Origin: Gnetum montanum
Lineage: Eukaryota > Streptophyta > Gnetopsida > Gnetales > Gnetaceae
Direction: 5' to 3'
DNA length: 64,000 nt
NCBI GenBank assembly: GCA_015680685.1
Contig: MNCI01036292.1
Span: 166,482-230,481, forward strand
In this document: piece after piece, positions 1 to 12,091 of the stretch
Position numbering within the stretch: position 1 is the first letter of the stretch
Layout: every line of letters starts with the position of its first letter
Program-made: the position numbers and the translations under genes
The notes under the pieces: model-generated
The model's database searches: none
The model's input: only the letters and a program-made list of their open reading frames with translations
What the model was told of the DNA's origin: nothing

Positions 1-2170
1 TTAGCTTTTGTCATCATTACCCTTTGATGGATTCTCTTGTGAAACATACCCCAATGTTGTAACACTCTTTAATGTAAGCTACAAGGTAGTGCTTCTTATA
101 TTGCATTTCAAACATATTTGAGATGCATAGTGACTTTCTTTAAAATGTGTGATGAGGAGAGTGAAATCTTGGAAGCCTAGAAGCCTCCTTGGAGTAAGTT
201 TTTTTATTAATGAACATTTTGTACATTTTGTCTTAGTTAGATATTTCTTTTTATGTAAAGTAAATTTCTATTTATTTATTTATTTCTCAATATGCTAACC
301 CTATTTATTTATCAATAATAATATTATTTTATTTGTTCAAAAGAAGAAATTATATGCATGAAAATGCATGTTTATTTTTTTTCATAAAATGAACCCATAT
401 GAATTATGATTAGATGCCCTTTGAACCCTAGGATAAGGAATTCACCTAAATTCACAACTAGTAATTACATGGATGAAGACTAGTGTCTTCAAGTTAGATG
501 ACTCTCAAAGGGGAATTGCAATGTCACATGGCATGGGTAAAGTTCTTGAAATGTATACATTTTTAATTCCTAGAAATTGTTTAAATTAAATGATTTGGTT
601 TGGTAGAAACATAGTGAAGGATTAGGAATATATCCAACCACATTTGTTGATATCACTTGTAAATTGAAACTTGGAAACAAGTGAGTCACATAATTTTTTG
701 ATGTTTTCTAGCTTCATAAGTAATGAAAAGTGTCAAGGTAATAAAAAAATGACATGTTAATTCTTAGGTTTATGAAAAGTGGCAAGGTCTTTCAACAAGA
801 ACCTAAGCTGGGATAGGAAGGAGGTACATAGGCCTTGTCATCAACCCATAATTATATGTTCACATCTCTATGAGTTGCTAGTGTAAGTATAGCTACATGT
901 ACATCTTTTAAAAAAATTGCACTACATTATAGAGGGTGATTACTAGGGATCCTATATCCTCCCTCTCCTATTCTTCTTGCTTATTTAAGTGGCTTTCCTT
1001 TGATTTTTTTGGCCTAACAGGCTCTTCTACTTTGAGTCAAGCCTCCTTAACCATATGCTTCTGAGGTTCTTTTTGCTACATTTCATACAATAAGTGGTTG
1101 AGATAGTCTTTCTATTGGCTTATATCCCCTTCAAATACTCTTCAACGTCTTCCATGATCCTATTGAATTTTGTACCATTGTACTCCCATGTTACTGACTT
1201 TTTGACCACTTCCTTGGCCTTGACTAGATCCTATGCCTTCATGAAATGTAACTATCCAAATTGCTTAGTAAATTCACCACCTACGCATGTAGCTTCATTT
1301 CAACCTTAGAATATACCTCTCTAAGAAGCTACTTGCACAAAGTACATTCTCAAGTACATAAATCCTATGCAAAGCCAAGGAAATTTAATAGCATCTATGT
1401 GGATAACAATAGAAATCTTGCAAAACCATGGGTTCAATGTTAACAATAAAAAATTTGGACATTTCCCATACAAAGAAAGCAATCTACCCCACCCTTGGTG
1501 ACTATTGTGCCCAGTAGATATATAGGAACTTAAAGCACCTACTTGGTGGCATAGGAGTTAATTAAGCTAGCCGAGCCTCAAAATCTACCCTCACAAACCT
1601 CCAAAGTGATAGGATTAAGCCAAAATTCTTATTTTCCCTTTGCTACTTCAAATAATCTCTAAATAAACATCAAAGGTTGACTTGGCATCACAACTACAAA
1701 CATAAGAGAAAAGAAAAATGAAAAAAAAGTAGTTTTAAAGAATTCCCAAATTGAAAAAAGTAACTCTCCATCAATTTGATGGCCCAATGCCATATTGGTA
1801 AAACAAAGGAGCTAAGAATTTGACTACAGTTTGAAGTTGCAATTCCTTATAGGAAAAAAAAATCAATGTCTTGTAGACTACATCATGTACTAGGATCATA
1901 TTAGCTATCAAGGATTCTATCCCACTAGTTGAAGAAGGAACCTATGCCTTCCAATAGGGATAATCAACTGCCATAAATTTCCATCCCAATCAAAGTCCTG
2001 CACTACCAGCTTAAATGTTCAAGATCCAAGGCAACAATGAAGTTTCAATGAATTATCCAAGGGAATATACAAGTCTTTATAATAAAAATTCAAGGAAATA
2101 ATTAAGGTTTAATGTGAAAGAAAAAAATGGTTAAGATTTTTCCAAATTATCCAAAAATTGATGGTAAAGA
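1..2170. other. Unassigned AT-rich stretch left of the LINE
   Basis: No domain, LTR or RNA gene could be recognised on either strand. Short open frames exist (for example 1094-1309 and 1261-1443 on plus) but show no family motif and are interrupted by stops on extension. The part nearest 2170 may be the 3' untranslated end of the minus-strand LINE that follows, but no poly-A tail (poly-T on plus) was found to prove it. Confidence 0.5.
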
Positions 2171-2179
2171 AGCAATCAT

Positions 2180-4290
2180 TGATAAATGCACGGATGCGGG
2201 ACAAGACTGTACAAGCCAAACCAAGTGAGCAGAAAAACATTCAATGAAAAGATGTTCAAATGTTTTAGGGGTCCTATCTATGCACATGATGTGGTTGGGG
2301 TCAAGCATCATTTAATGCCTTGTTTGAAACTATTTTGTTTGTATTGCCTTTTCATGAACGAGCCAAATAAACACTATTATTTTTAAAGCAATCTACCTTT
2401 GCAAAGGGTTGTCCATACCTCCATGATCCTATATTTTGCCACTAATAGTACCTTAGTTGAGGCAAACCAGGGGCTGCACAATTGGTTGAAAATTGTAAAT
2501 TACCTACACAACATTCTCCAGACATGGGAGTCAAAAATAATAGAAATTCTGAGTCTACTAAGTCTTGTGCATAATTGTGATCCATAAAGCTATATCTTGG
2601 CTCTAAATATAGCAAGGAAGTCTAGTCAGTTCATTAGGAATACAATCCTCAAATTTTTGAACACACAACCCCCATTGTATTTGTGGCTAGTCACCTCATC
2701 CCAATGTACTAGAGACCTCTTAGATCCATTATTCCCTCCTAATCAAATAAATTATTTTATGATTGTGTCCACTTTATGGAGAATAGATGAAGTGGGAAAG
2801 AGAATAGAGGAAACATACCTAATCATGGCTACAAGGATAGATGTGGAGAGTAAGATCCTACCCTTGCTACAAAGGAATTTGTTTATCCATGAACCAACCT
2901 TCCCTTGTGTACTTTGAAGGTGTCCATCCTTAGTGGCCTGTTTGTTAAAGGCATAGATGGATATGCTTGTGTAAGAGTCTTGCGCATCACGAAGGCCTAA
3001 CCCTAGAAGATGAGATAATTTTTAGATTAGGGGCAATGTGGAAGTTGTAGACCAAGGATATTGCTCAATTAACCCCAAATCCTAGTTCTCTTTCTAGCTT
3101 TGTCAACACTTCATTAATCACTTGAGTGTCATGGATGGTTGCTTTGGTGGGAAGCATAGTATTATCTGCATAGTGTTTAATTATACTCTTAATCCTAGCA
3201 ATCTAAATACCCATTACTTTGGCCTTAGCTAAGTAATCTTGCATGATATCTATGGCAATGATGGAGAGGTAACAAGAGAACGAGTCTCCTTGTCTCAATA
3301 CATGTTCAAGGTAGAAAATCATGGCAATCTTTAATTAATTTCAAATGAGAATGTTCCTAATGGTTGTATGTGGATGCAAAGCCAAGCAAACATTTTGTTG
3401 AATTCCTTATTAATCAAAATTTCCTCCTAGCTAAGAGAATCACAAGCTTTAACAATGTTGAGTTTGACATACAAGGGAACTTATGCAACTTGACTAGGGA
3501 GCATCAACTTAAGGTTCAAAATAATTTAGTCTTGGATTAGTCTTTCTTTCATGAAGCTTTATTGGTTTTCCTAGACAAGCTAGTGAAGGAGAGGCTTGAG
3601 CCACATAACCAAAGCTTTTGTAAAAACCCCAATACAAGTATTACAGACTCCAATTAAAAACCCCAATAACTATTGGAGTCAAAAATTTAAAGTTGTTGAA
3701 GCATCTTTTTTCTTTGGAATCAACACTACCCTAGAACAATTCATATCTCTATGAACTCACTCCCTTGATCACAAAATATTTAAGGTATTCCTAATAAAAT
3801 GGTCGATAACATCAAAGTATCCTACAAAAAATTCACTAGGCCATCCATCAAGGCCTAATGCCCTTGCAAGCTACATCTAAGCAACTACCTCCCATACATC
3901 TTGCTTTGAGATAATGATGAGTCAATAGTTATCTTGAGGTTTTAAGAAAAAATGGATGGGAAAAAAAACCACCTAGGTTTCTAGAAAGTAGTCAGCCCTT
4001 GCATAATAGTAGCATCATTGGTGACAATCTTATCAACCTTGAGTCAATGTATTCCTCTTCGAACTATGAAGATCTTTAGTAGCAAGAAAGATGAAACTTG
4101 TATTTATGTTCCCCTCATTCAGCCACCAAGCTCATAATTGTTATTCCTATGAAGTTTTGGTCTTTGTATATAGCATCTACAACTTGTATAAAACCTTGAA
4201 CTCCTACTTAGCATTGTTCTCTCCAAGCTCTTGCCTAGCCTAGATCCCATATAAGTGTCTAACAACTATCCTTTAACAAGTATAAATATA
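2180..4290 (-). pseudogene. Degenerate L1-clade LINE ORF2 (reverse transcriptase and C-terminal zinc region)
   Basis: ORF2 of a non-LTR retrotransposon copies its RNA into DNA at the target site. Reading the minus strand from about 4290 downward, the usual order of plant L1 blocks is visible across several frames: WLNEGNINTSF near the start, ALGLDGWPSEFF, LIPKKKDAST, the KALVMWLKPLL and ENQQSFMKERLIQD-like block (with stops at the Gln codons), LRQGDSFSCYLSIIAIDIM, the catalytic-box region HYADNT at 3161-3175 (consensus YADDT, so the second Asp is Asn), then GRILLSTSILVAMI and KRSLVHWDEV. The C-terminal zinc-type block CIDRTPKTFEHLFIEC lies near 2220-2280. The endonuclease domain is not seen, so the copy looks 5'-truncated at about 4.3 kb, which is normal for LINEs. 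Multiple stops and frameshifts show it is dead. Confidence 0.88.
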
Positions 4291-5860
4291 CCATTAATGT
4301 TAAAGATAGGATAGTGGTATTATAGAAATTAGGGTAGTTGTATTATATATCGAGTTTATGATTCAATTTTATCATTATAGCTTTTTCTCTCTCTCGAAGT
4401 GACAAGGTTTGACAATAACTTCACAATATGTAGATTGATGAACACTAATACATTGGCACATGCTATTTATGAATGTTTTGGACTCCTTAATCTAGCATAT
4501 GATTATAGGTAATAATTTTATCATTATTAGCAAATACAATATTTTCTGTTCATTATTCATAATAATAATCTTTCTTCTATGTTTTGCAAAGTTCAATTTA
4601 TTTTCTTTGGTAACTGCTTTTGGGTGGAAATGTTAGTACTTCTCGTTTCCTAAGAAAATTAGCAGCCTCTATGTCAAGAAATTAAAGGTAATAAATTGCA
4701 ATAATTGGAAATTTAATTTTCTTGATTAGAGAATTTAAAATTAAAGAAATCAATTTTTTTTTGTTGTACATAAAAAGAACTAGTTTATTTATTTGGTTGG
4801 AAGAAATTCACATTTTCTATATCAAGGTAGAAAGAGGAATAGATAGTTAGTGATTTACATGACTATCAATATGTTCTATTCACAAGAAATATTTATTATG
4901 GTAGATTTTCAACATTAGTTCATGTGTTCTTTTCAGAAAAATTTAAGATTTTGGTGTTGTTATAGGATAAAAGCATTATAGCAAGCTACTTGTTTGTCTT
5001 GATTATGTATTTTTAGGGCAATTAGAATTTGATTTGATAGAAATATTATGTTTTATGTAGATTCGTTAGAAAATATTACAATATGCTCTGTATGTGTATG
5101 TGTGATTGTATATGTGTAAGCTTGATAGTTCTAATTTCATGATTCTCATGGATAGAGGCATCACTTGGTTGTTTGAATGGTTGTTGTTCTTTTAGTACTT
5201 TTTATGTATTGTTAGACATGCTTTGCTTTTCTATGGTTGTTCTTTTACATTGGAATGTGATGTAAGTCAGAAGCTTAAGCTACTATTATATTCAACTTTA
5301 TATTCTACTTAGTGTTATTTTCTTAGAGACAACATTATGAAATTAATGTGTAAGATGTGTATAATATTGTTACATAGAAGAACAACAATTGATACGCTAG
5401 TTGACATGATGTTTGAATGTGTATATTCTAAATTCAAAACATCTAAATTAGAAAATTAGATTTATGTTTATATTATTCACGATAAATATTTTTATAAAAT
5501 ATTTGGTTAATTTGCATAATTTAATAGCTTTCTCCTAACATACTTTCAAGTGAGCATCATATTAAATATGTGCGTGTTATAGTTATGAATTTCCATTGAT
5601 GTACATTTTTATGCACTTCATGTTAAAAGGTTGTAATAATGATTGTAGCAATGATATAATTATAAATATGTTTATATCTATATTTTATTTTCATAAGAAT
5701 AATTTGCCATCAATGATGATTGAATGGGTCCAATTGATTTGAGGTTGAATAGTACAACTTAATCTTACATGCATTTGTGTTATATTCCTTTCTTGAGCAA
5801 GTAGTATTTCTTTATGTTACCCATTTATATTGCCTATATGTAATAAGTTTTACAGAAGAT
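4291..5860. other. AT-rich spacer without recognised features
   Basis: Very AT-rich sequence with no open frame above about 60 codons, no LTR-like ends and no similarity seen to the other repeats in the window. It separates the minus-strand LINE ORF2 remnant from the plus-strand ORF1-like remnant. It may be the original insertion locus, but nothing in it demonstrates that. Confidence 0.5.
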
Positions 5861-5869
5861 GATTGTAGG

Positions 5870-6862
5870 AGATGGGGGTATTGAACCTATTATACAAAAT
5901 TACAACACCATGAGGTTGCAGGTCAAAGGGCCACCATAGGAGGACATCCATACTATGGAGTTAAGCCTAATTAGCTAATTTGTATCATGTGGGACCAAGC
6001 CTAGGCTTGACCTTATCAAATAATGGGTGGTCACATCTTGGTCTATGGAGGAGGTCTAAGTCAAGTCAGTCGCAAAGAACCTCCTCTTGTTTATGTTAAA
6101 ATCCCCTGAGAATTGAGATCAAGTCTTGCTAGGGGGGCCTTGGGTTTTTGGTGTGCATGGATTGGCTTTAACGTACTGGTGTCTATGAGCACATTAAGAG
6201 ACTTGGTTGTTCTCTAGGACCCTAGCTAGGTTTGTGTGTCTAGGGTTCCTTGGGAACTCTAGATGGAGAATTTCCTTTGGGTACTAGTAGGATAGTTTGG
6301 GGAGTTCATCTACTTTAAGAGGTTTATGGAAACCATGAGCACATGGAATATTCATGATTTTGTGTTTGGTGATCATTGTTCCTTGAGAACTTGCTGAAAG
6401 AGGTCATCATTGACTTGCCTTCTAGGGAGGAATGATTGGTTGTCAAAGAAAAAAATGTGCTATTGAGGAAGCTTATGCTTTCTCAGGATTCCCATGGGTA
6501 GATGAAAGCATGCACGATGTGTAGAAAGGCTGATAATTCTACCTAGGAATGCAAAGTGCACTTTCAAGTTCCAAGATCAAAAGGGCCAAAAGGAAAGTTG
6601 GATGTTGATTGTGGAGAAGGAAAGGGTCTCACTGATGCCTTCTCCTCCACTAGGACAAGGGAATGTGATTTTCCCTTACCCGGTTGTGGAGTTCAAGTTG
6701 GATGTTGTGTTAGGGGCTATTTCCCTTGCATCCCCAAACTCATCTCTTACTAGGAAAGAGATGCATGTTAGTCTACCAAATGCCCCAGTTTTGGGGGAAC
6801 TTATACTTCTAGGTGATTGGGTGTCTATGAATTGTACATGGATCATCCTTTCCCTCTTTTAA
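5870..6862 (+). pseudogene. LINE ORF1-like remnant (DUF4283-like block and CCHC zinc knuckle)
   Basis: Plant L1 ORF1 proteins bind RNA and carry a DUF4283 region followed by a zinc knuckle. In one plus frame at about 6080-6185 the words FMLKSPEN, LLGGPWVFG and HGLALTYW match the DUF4283 core pattern (change, GGPW-F, L-L--W). In the neighbouring frame at about 6513-6555 the pattern CTMCRKADNSTxEC has the C-X2-C-X4-(N)-X4-C spacing of a zinc knuckle, with the His replaced by Asn and a TAG stop where Trp or Gln would sit. The following stretch to 6862 is proline- and serine-rich, with overlapping open frames at 6556-6753 and 6602-6862. The frame changes and stops make it a pseudogene. It points the opposite way to the LINE ORF2 remnant at 2.2-4.3 kb, so the two are probably separate insertions. 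The DUF4283 call is by eye. Confidence 0.45.
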
Positions 6863-6994
6863 TCCTGTGGTCAAAAAAATCTTTATAGAAGTTGCACAGG
6901 GGTTCCTCATGGCCGATAAGCCAAGTCAATTTGACAAGCCAACTGAACAAGTACTGTGGCTTAAGAAGACATAGCTTGACATTCATCTCAAGTG

Positions 6995-9110
6995 TCAAAC
7001 CACCCTCAAACCATCCTCAAAGAAGACATAGCTTGACATTGAGTTGCTAGTGGGGTCAACCTTTGAGGGAGGAGAGATTGAAATGTTGCCCACTGTTGGG
7101 CTTCGGGTAGGTGAGGGGCCCTGACATTGTGGCACCCTTATGACAAATGGTGGTTTACGAGTTGTTGTAGCGGTTTTTGTGTGACTAACTTGTTGTGGCA
7201 CCTTGATGATGAAAGGTCACCTAGTAGTTTTTGTTGTTGTGTTATGCTAGTTTAATGTTTTAGCGGACAATTGGTTCGGGACTTTGACCACAAAGGGTGT
7301 TGCAGGTGCCTGAGGTGGCACTTTGATAACCAAGGGAGGCCTCTTGCTTGTGGAGGCTACAGGGACCTTTTCCTTATTAGGAGGAACACGGATAACAAGA
7401 GGTTGTTGCATAAGTTTGGGCTTTCCAATTATGATAATTGAGTTTATGACATAGGAGGCATCATCTATGTTGGATTGACTTACCATGTCGATCACCAATT
7501 GGCCTTGTTCTATCATTCTCTGCAGGTCATCTTGCAAAGCACGACAGTTGTCTATACCATGACCAGCCAATTGATGGTAATGATAGTATTGTTCCAATTT
7601 AAAAATTTTTGGGACTGAGGGCTCAATTGGTACTGCTAATGTGGGGTTCCTTAGTAGTTCACAGTACCTATCATGTTTTTGATGGGTAATCTCTGATACG
7701 TGTTTGTATTGGATTTGCCTGGCTTTCAAGAGTTGCTCCAGTAGTTGAGAGGCTTGCATTCGAAGTGGTATATACTTTGAGCAGTCCTTGCACTAAAATT
7801 TGGGCCTTGGGGTAGCCCCTGCCGATGTAGGTGATTTGGTTCCAAAGTTGGCAGCTTTGTCAACTAGGGCTTTGGGTTGCTTAGTTGCTAGGCCCCAGTT
7901 GGTTACTTTTGTGCTTGCGACCATCGTTGCCATTGTTGTGTTTTGCTTGCAAGTGTGTTGGTTTCTATAGGTCACATAAGCTGGGTAATTACTTGATTTC
8001 GTTGCCTCTTCTATGTTCTTGATTTGTGCGAATGCTTGACTTAAAGTATGAGCACTCAAATAATAGAGTTTTGACTTAACGAAGTCGTTCACGGTAGCCT
8101 TAAGAATGGTAACTAGGTATGTCTCAAGGATGGGCACGTGAAGTTCATTCAGGGTTGCACTCCACCTTTGGATAAATTTTTGCACTGGCTCTAGTGGCAC
8201 CAGTTTAATCTAAATCAATCTATCCAATGTGGCTTCAGGTTTTAGATTATATTTGGAATAGGTAACGAACTGATGTAACAAATCCTCCAGAGAGGATATG
8301 GAGTTACGGGGTAAGGCTCGGTACGAGTCTAAGTCTTTTCCCGTTAAGGACATAGCAAAAACTCGCAGAATTACTTGAGGCTAGGCCTAAAGTAGTATAC
8401 ATTCTAGTTGAAATGTTACTAGATGGACGTTTGGATCTCCCTCTCCATTGTACTTTGTTAGTTGAGGTAATGGGATTTCCTTTGGCAAGGTTAATTGTGG
8501 GACTGAAGAGTGGATTGGGTCATCTTGATAGAAGTCTAGCACCTTGAGTTCCCTAGTTTTTGTGGTTTTAAGGCACTTTACCTCTTCAGTTAACAAGTGC
8601 ATCATTTTCTTTGTGTCTACCCACTCTTGGGCAGTAGGCAGACTAGCAGGTTGAATGGATTATGATTGGTAGTAATTCGATTGTTGCATTGTTTGTGGAA
8701 AGGGATACTATTGGATTGTTAGTTTTTGTGATGGAGCAACATTCAAATATGGAATTAGAGGGTGTGGTATGTTATAGAGAGTAGGTTGGTGTTGCTAGGT
8801 AGCTGGTGAAATCCATTGCCCAGCCACAGGTTGTGATGTGACACCCTGAACATGTTGCACTCAAGTAGTCAAAGGTGCCCCATGGGTTTGTACTTGTTGT
8901 ATGTAATGGGTGGACATGGAAGCTAGTACTTCTTGTCGAGAAGTTGGTCCTCATGTGTATGCAGATGAAGGAGGAAGCATGGTTCCTTCTAGGAAAGGTT
9001 GGAATAATGGGTTTGTATAGGCCTGAGAACTGACGGTATGGTATGAATTCCCATGCTCAGACTGGGCAGCAAAGTCATCTTTCTCATCTTCATTCTGAGG
9101 CTCTATCCTA
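6995..9110 (-). pseudogene. Tat-lineage Ty3/gypsy gag, partial and broken
   Basis: Gag forms the particle that packages element RNA. On minus, the N-terminal Gln/Pro-rich part runs from 9110 to about 8620. The capsid region follows (8605-8387: DFYQDDPIHSS, KYNGEGDPNVH) and continues in 8200-7793 (EPVQKFIQRWSATLNELH, LSQAFAQIKNIEE). A zinc-knuckle segment lies in 7759-7247 (HYHQLAGHGIDNC, then DDLQRMIEQGQL). The knuckle is the C-H-H-C type of this lineage, with its first Cys now Tyr. The tail carries repeated PLVIRVP, PLVIKVP, PFVVKVP and, after a frameshift, PFVIRVP motifs down to 6995. No protease or polymerase follows. The gag abuts LTR 9111-10856 directly with no primer-binding site between, so the leader and the start of gag are deleted relative to element B. 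It is the closest relative of the gag at 14.1-17.0 kb. Confidence 0.85.
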
Positions 9111-10856
9111 TGGAGACTGAAAACATCGGTGGCTGGAAAACACCGAGAGGTCATTGATCATGACAGTCTTAACCCCATATCCACATGAGGGCCATGATGG
9201 ATAAAATAGAAATAGGATGCCCTGAATGGTCTGGTTAATCAGACAGAGACTTAGTCAATGTTAATATAACCTTTCATAAACAGATAATTTGAAAATGAGA
9301 CCTCTAGCATAAAATGATAACTTTAAAGGCAAGAGGGATAGAAAACAATGTAAAAATGCAATGATAAGCAAGAAAAACAAAGTAAAATGCACCGCTTCAA
9401 GATTATGGCTTCACTCCGTCAAGGTGGATACAATTGGTTGCGTGATGTTGGGAGGCACAAAAATCCCAAAGGTAACCAACAAGTCTAAAGAAAGATAATT
9501 GTATGCTTGAACATGGACTCGGGAGTCAACAATGCAAAATGTTATGAGGATACTAGGAAGGGCGGAACAGAATGCCAAAGAAAAAGTGCCAACTGTTTAC
9601 AATGTTAAACAAAATGTTTATAATGCTCACGAATACAATGCCAACTTTTGCCTACCAGCTAGCCAATTCACCAACCAGCAGACTTGTCATCGACTTGCTT
9701 ACTTGCTTCCCACTTGCTACCCTTGGGCATTGCTCATTGGGTATTTATAGGGTCGAGGGCATGCGAAAGGTGTGGTTTGGATGCCGTGTGTCCTGGGCCT
9801 ACATTGACTTGTTTGTGATGCATGGGTGTGAGTGACTATTGGACATGCATGAACGTTGTAATTATGAGCCTACCATGTTGTAATTGAGAGCTTGTCATGC
9901 CTTAATTGTACTATCAAAGTTTGGAGATGTGTGCCAATGGTGCAATTAGGTGAAGTGCATTGATGTGATGTAACTACTTGCTATGTTGCACTATGCTTTG
10001 TAGAGTAGCATGTTGGTGTAGCGTGCCATTTTGTTACGGTGTGCTACGCTATGCAGTGTAGCATAGCATAACCACCAGTTCAATGCACAAACTTGTGTTG
10101 CATCCTGCTACATGTGCTAGAAGCCTTTGAAGTGCGCTAACTGTTTACTGCATATTCACTATGTTACGTAGCGTAGCATAGTGTAGCAGTTGGCCCTAGT
10201 CGTAAAAATGTCGCCAAACTAAACATTTTTTCTTTTGCACTGCGAAACTTGTGAACTTGCTGATCTTGCCTTTTGAAATGTCTTTCGTTGCTCCGGTAGA
10301 GTTGCTATGCTGTGGTACGCTACATAGTGTAGCGTAGTGTGGCGAATGACATGGCCTAATTTTTGCTAAGTTTGCTATTTTCTGGTGAAGGAGCCATTGC
10401 CGAAGAACTTGGAGTCAGGCAAAGAAACTATTTTCGAAGGCTAGGAGTGCTAACTTAGTGTAATTGAAAATCACTAAGTAAGTCGAGCCTTCTTGTCTTT
10501 CTCTCGCTACGTTGTTCTACACTGCGTAGCGTAGCACCCTATCTTGTAATAATTCATGGTTGACTATTTCAACAACTGTCTCCTAAAGTCTGCTACATTG
10601 TATAGCGTCACGTAGCGTAGCAAACTCCTTAACTTAGAAAACTTGCCAAACTGTTTTGCGTGTTTTGAGCGTTGCCAGCAACTCTCCACATCGCTTCTAT
10701 GTAGGCTGTTAGCTGGATGAATTATCCAGCTAGAAAATTTACCAAACTGTACAGCCTAAGACCCATAACATCCATCTCTTGATGAACTGCCATGATGCTG
10801 CCCAAATTGCGATGGCCTGGTAAAGAAAGGATGCTTTGAAAATTTAGGGTGTTTCA
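9111..10856 (-). mobile_element. LTR of the Tat-type element (copy A)
   Basis: Read on minus, it begins TGAAACACCCTAAATT at 10856 and ends TTTTCAGTCTCCA at 9111. It aligns by eye along its length with the plus-strand LTR at 12092-13756: same start word, same TATA region, same GACTCCCGAGTC-like/CTTGAACAC stretch, and the shared sequence around the GCGGTGCAT words. Length about 1.75 kb. On its upstream side (higher coordinates) it is joined to a polypurine tract and 3' untranslated region, as a 3' LTR should be. On its downstream side it is joined to gag without a primer site. It contains six clusters of CTACGCTATG/CATAGCGTAG words between about 10000 and 10625. Confidence 0.88.
9742..9749 (-). 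promoter_or_regulatory. TATA box in LTR copy A
   Basis: TATAAATA on the minus strand within CCCTATAAATACCC. The same word in the same context occurs in the other three LTRs of this family, so it is the conserved core promoter of the element. Confidence 0.7.
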
Positions 10857-11007
10857 TTGGCCCCTATTTGTTAACATCTAGAGGATGGGCCCAAGAGACA
10901 TTGACAAAGAACACGAAACACCATGGAAGAAAAAATGCTAACATTGTTATTCGATGATCATTAAGACGTCGCTTAGCTATTCTTGAGAGTGTTGCATTGG
11001 TTTTTGT

Positions 11008-11036
11008 GGGGGGAGGGGGGGTGGGGGGAGGGGAGG
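11008..11036 (+). other. G-quadruplex-prone run
   Basis: Plus-strand pattern G6-A-G7-T-G6-A-G4-A-GG: four runs of at least four G separated by single bases. It sits about 150 bp upstream of the 3' LTR on the element's own minus strand, which is C-rich here. The equivalent part of element C is not G-rich. Confidence 0.75.
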
Positions 11037-12048
11037 AAAAGGGTGAAGTAGGGAGGAAGAAGGTTTAGGAAAAGGATAGAGATGAGGCTTAGCAGAGTCC
11101 CTCGTTTGAGTGCTTGTGAGGGAGTTGTTCGCATTTTCATCTTTTACTTTTGTTGACCTTCGACCTCTTTTCGAAATGCTTGGAGAGGGTGATTGCAAAA
11201 CGGCTTATGTTCCATTTGTTTTAGGTGCATGAGCTTTCACTCTCTTATGCTTTTTCCTTTTGCTATTTTGCCATTTTCATTTTCGAACAACCTTACTACG
11301 GGACAAGAATTTCTTTCCTAGAATGAGTTGTGTTACATCCGAGTGGAGGCTTTAACCTACCTACAGGTGCTTCCCATGTGGCAAGTTGTGTTACACATGT
11401 CATGGACTTTGCGGTTGAGTAAATAGGAGTGCTTAACAGGTGTTGGGAAAATATTGTAAAAGAGGGGCATGAGTAGGAATTGTGGGTGCAAGAAGCAAGG
11501 TAAAGGGAAGGGGCGTAGATGGTAGGGCAGGATGTGCACTCTAAGGTAGCCACGCTAGCCAAGACAACCACTTTGCAACACTGTAGCATTTACTACCATG
11601 GAGAGATGCACCTTCAACCGCACCTTGCAAACATGACAGAGAGCAAACCAGCAGAAACAACCATGATGCAAAATGAGGACAAAGGTCTTGCTTGCTATAG
11701 ACATTGTTGAAGCTCTTGGATACCTTTGCTAGTGCATGGTGTCCAATGTAGGAAGGCCAACAATGGCATCAGTAGCATCAGCATGGAGGAGCTAGCATCG
11801 AAGGGGTAGGGAGTTGCCATGAGTGTGGATGCTCTGGAATCCCTACCAAATGCATGCATCCTCAATTTAGCTACAGGGTCAGCTACCACATAGATAAATG
11901 TTGCTTGAGCTCAGCTACTGGTAGGGAGCTAGAGGGTAACAATATTGTTGTTGGGCCACAATACTGCTGGAACTCCAGTAGCAAGCACTAACCAATGAAC
12001 TACCATTAAAGCGATGGGCCATGGTGATAGTAGGTTCAGGGGGATAGT

Positions 12049-12068
12049 GAGATGTCATATGACATCTC
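12049..12068. repeat. Perfect 20-bp palindrome beside the element B junction
   Basis: GAGATGTCAT followed by its exact reverse complement. It lies inside the A' untranslated region, 23 bp before the LTR of element B begins. It may be chance, or a feature of the preinsertion site. Confidence 0.6.
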
Positions 12069-12091
12069 CAGAGGATCAGCAAGATGCCAGG

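Larger units (their letters stand above)
10857..12091 (-). mobile_element. 3' untranslated region and polypurine tract of the host Tat element (A')
   Basis: Read on minus from 12091 to 10857, this segment aligns by eye with 40404-41822 of element C, the stretch between the integrase end and the 3' LTR. Shared blocks include CTTGCTGATCCTCTGGAGAT, ACACAACTCATTCTAGG-like, AACTCCCTCACAAGCACTC and TCTCTTGGGCCCATC. The polypurine tract AAATAGGGGCC lies at 10859-10869, two bases before the LTR start. Homology runs right up to 12091, where the plus-strand LTR of element B begins, so B is inserted into this untranslated region. No coding potential is evident; the short open frames here on both strands are incidental. 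Confidence 0.72.

Noticed and set aside
1094-2917. Plus-strand open frames (1094-1309, 2186-2386, 2597-2917) as small genes
   Set aside because: Those from 2186 on lie opposite the readable LINE ORF2; the earlier ones have no family features or supporting context.
6965-7040. Twenty-base direct repeat AAGAAGACATAGCTTGACATT at 6964 and 7020 as an attachment or target site
   Set aside because: Spacing of 56 bp at the ragged end of a gag remnant is better explained by a small local duplication; no element ends coincide with it.
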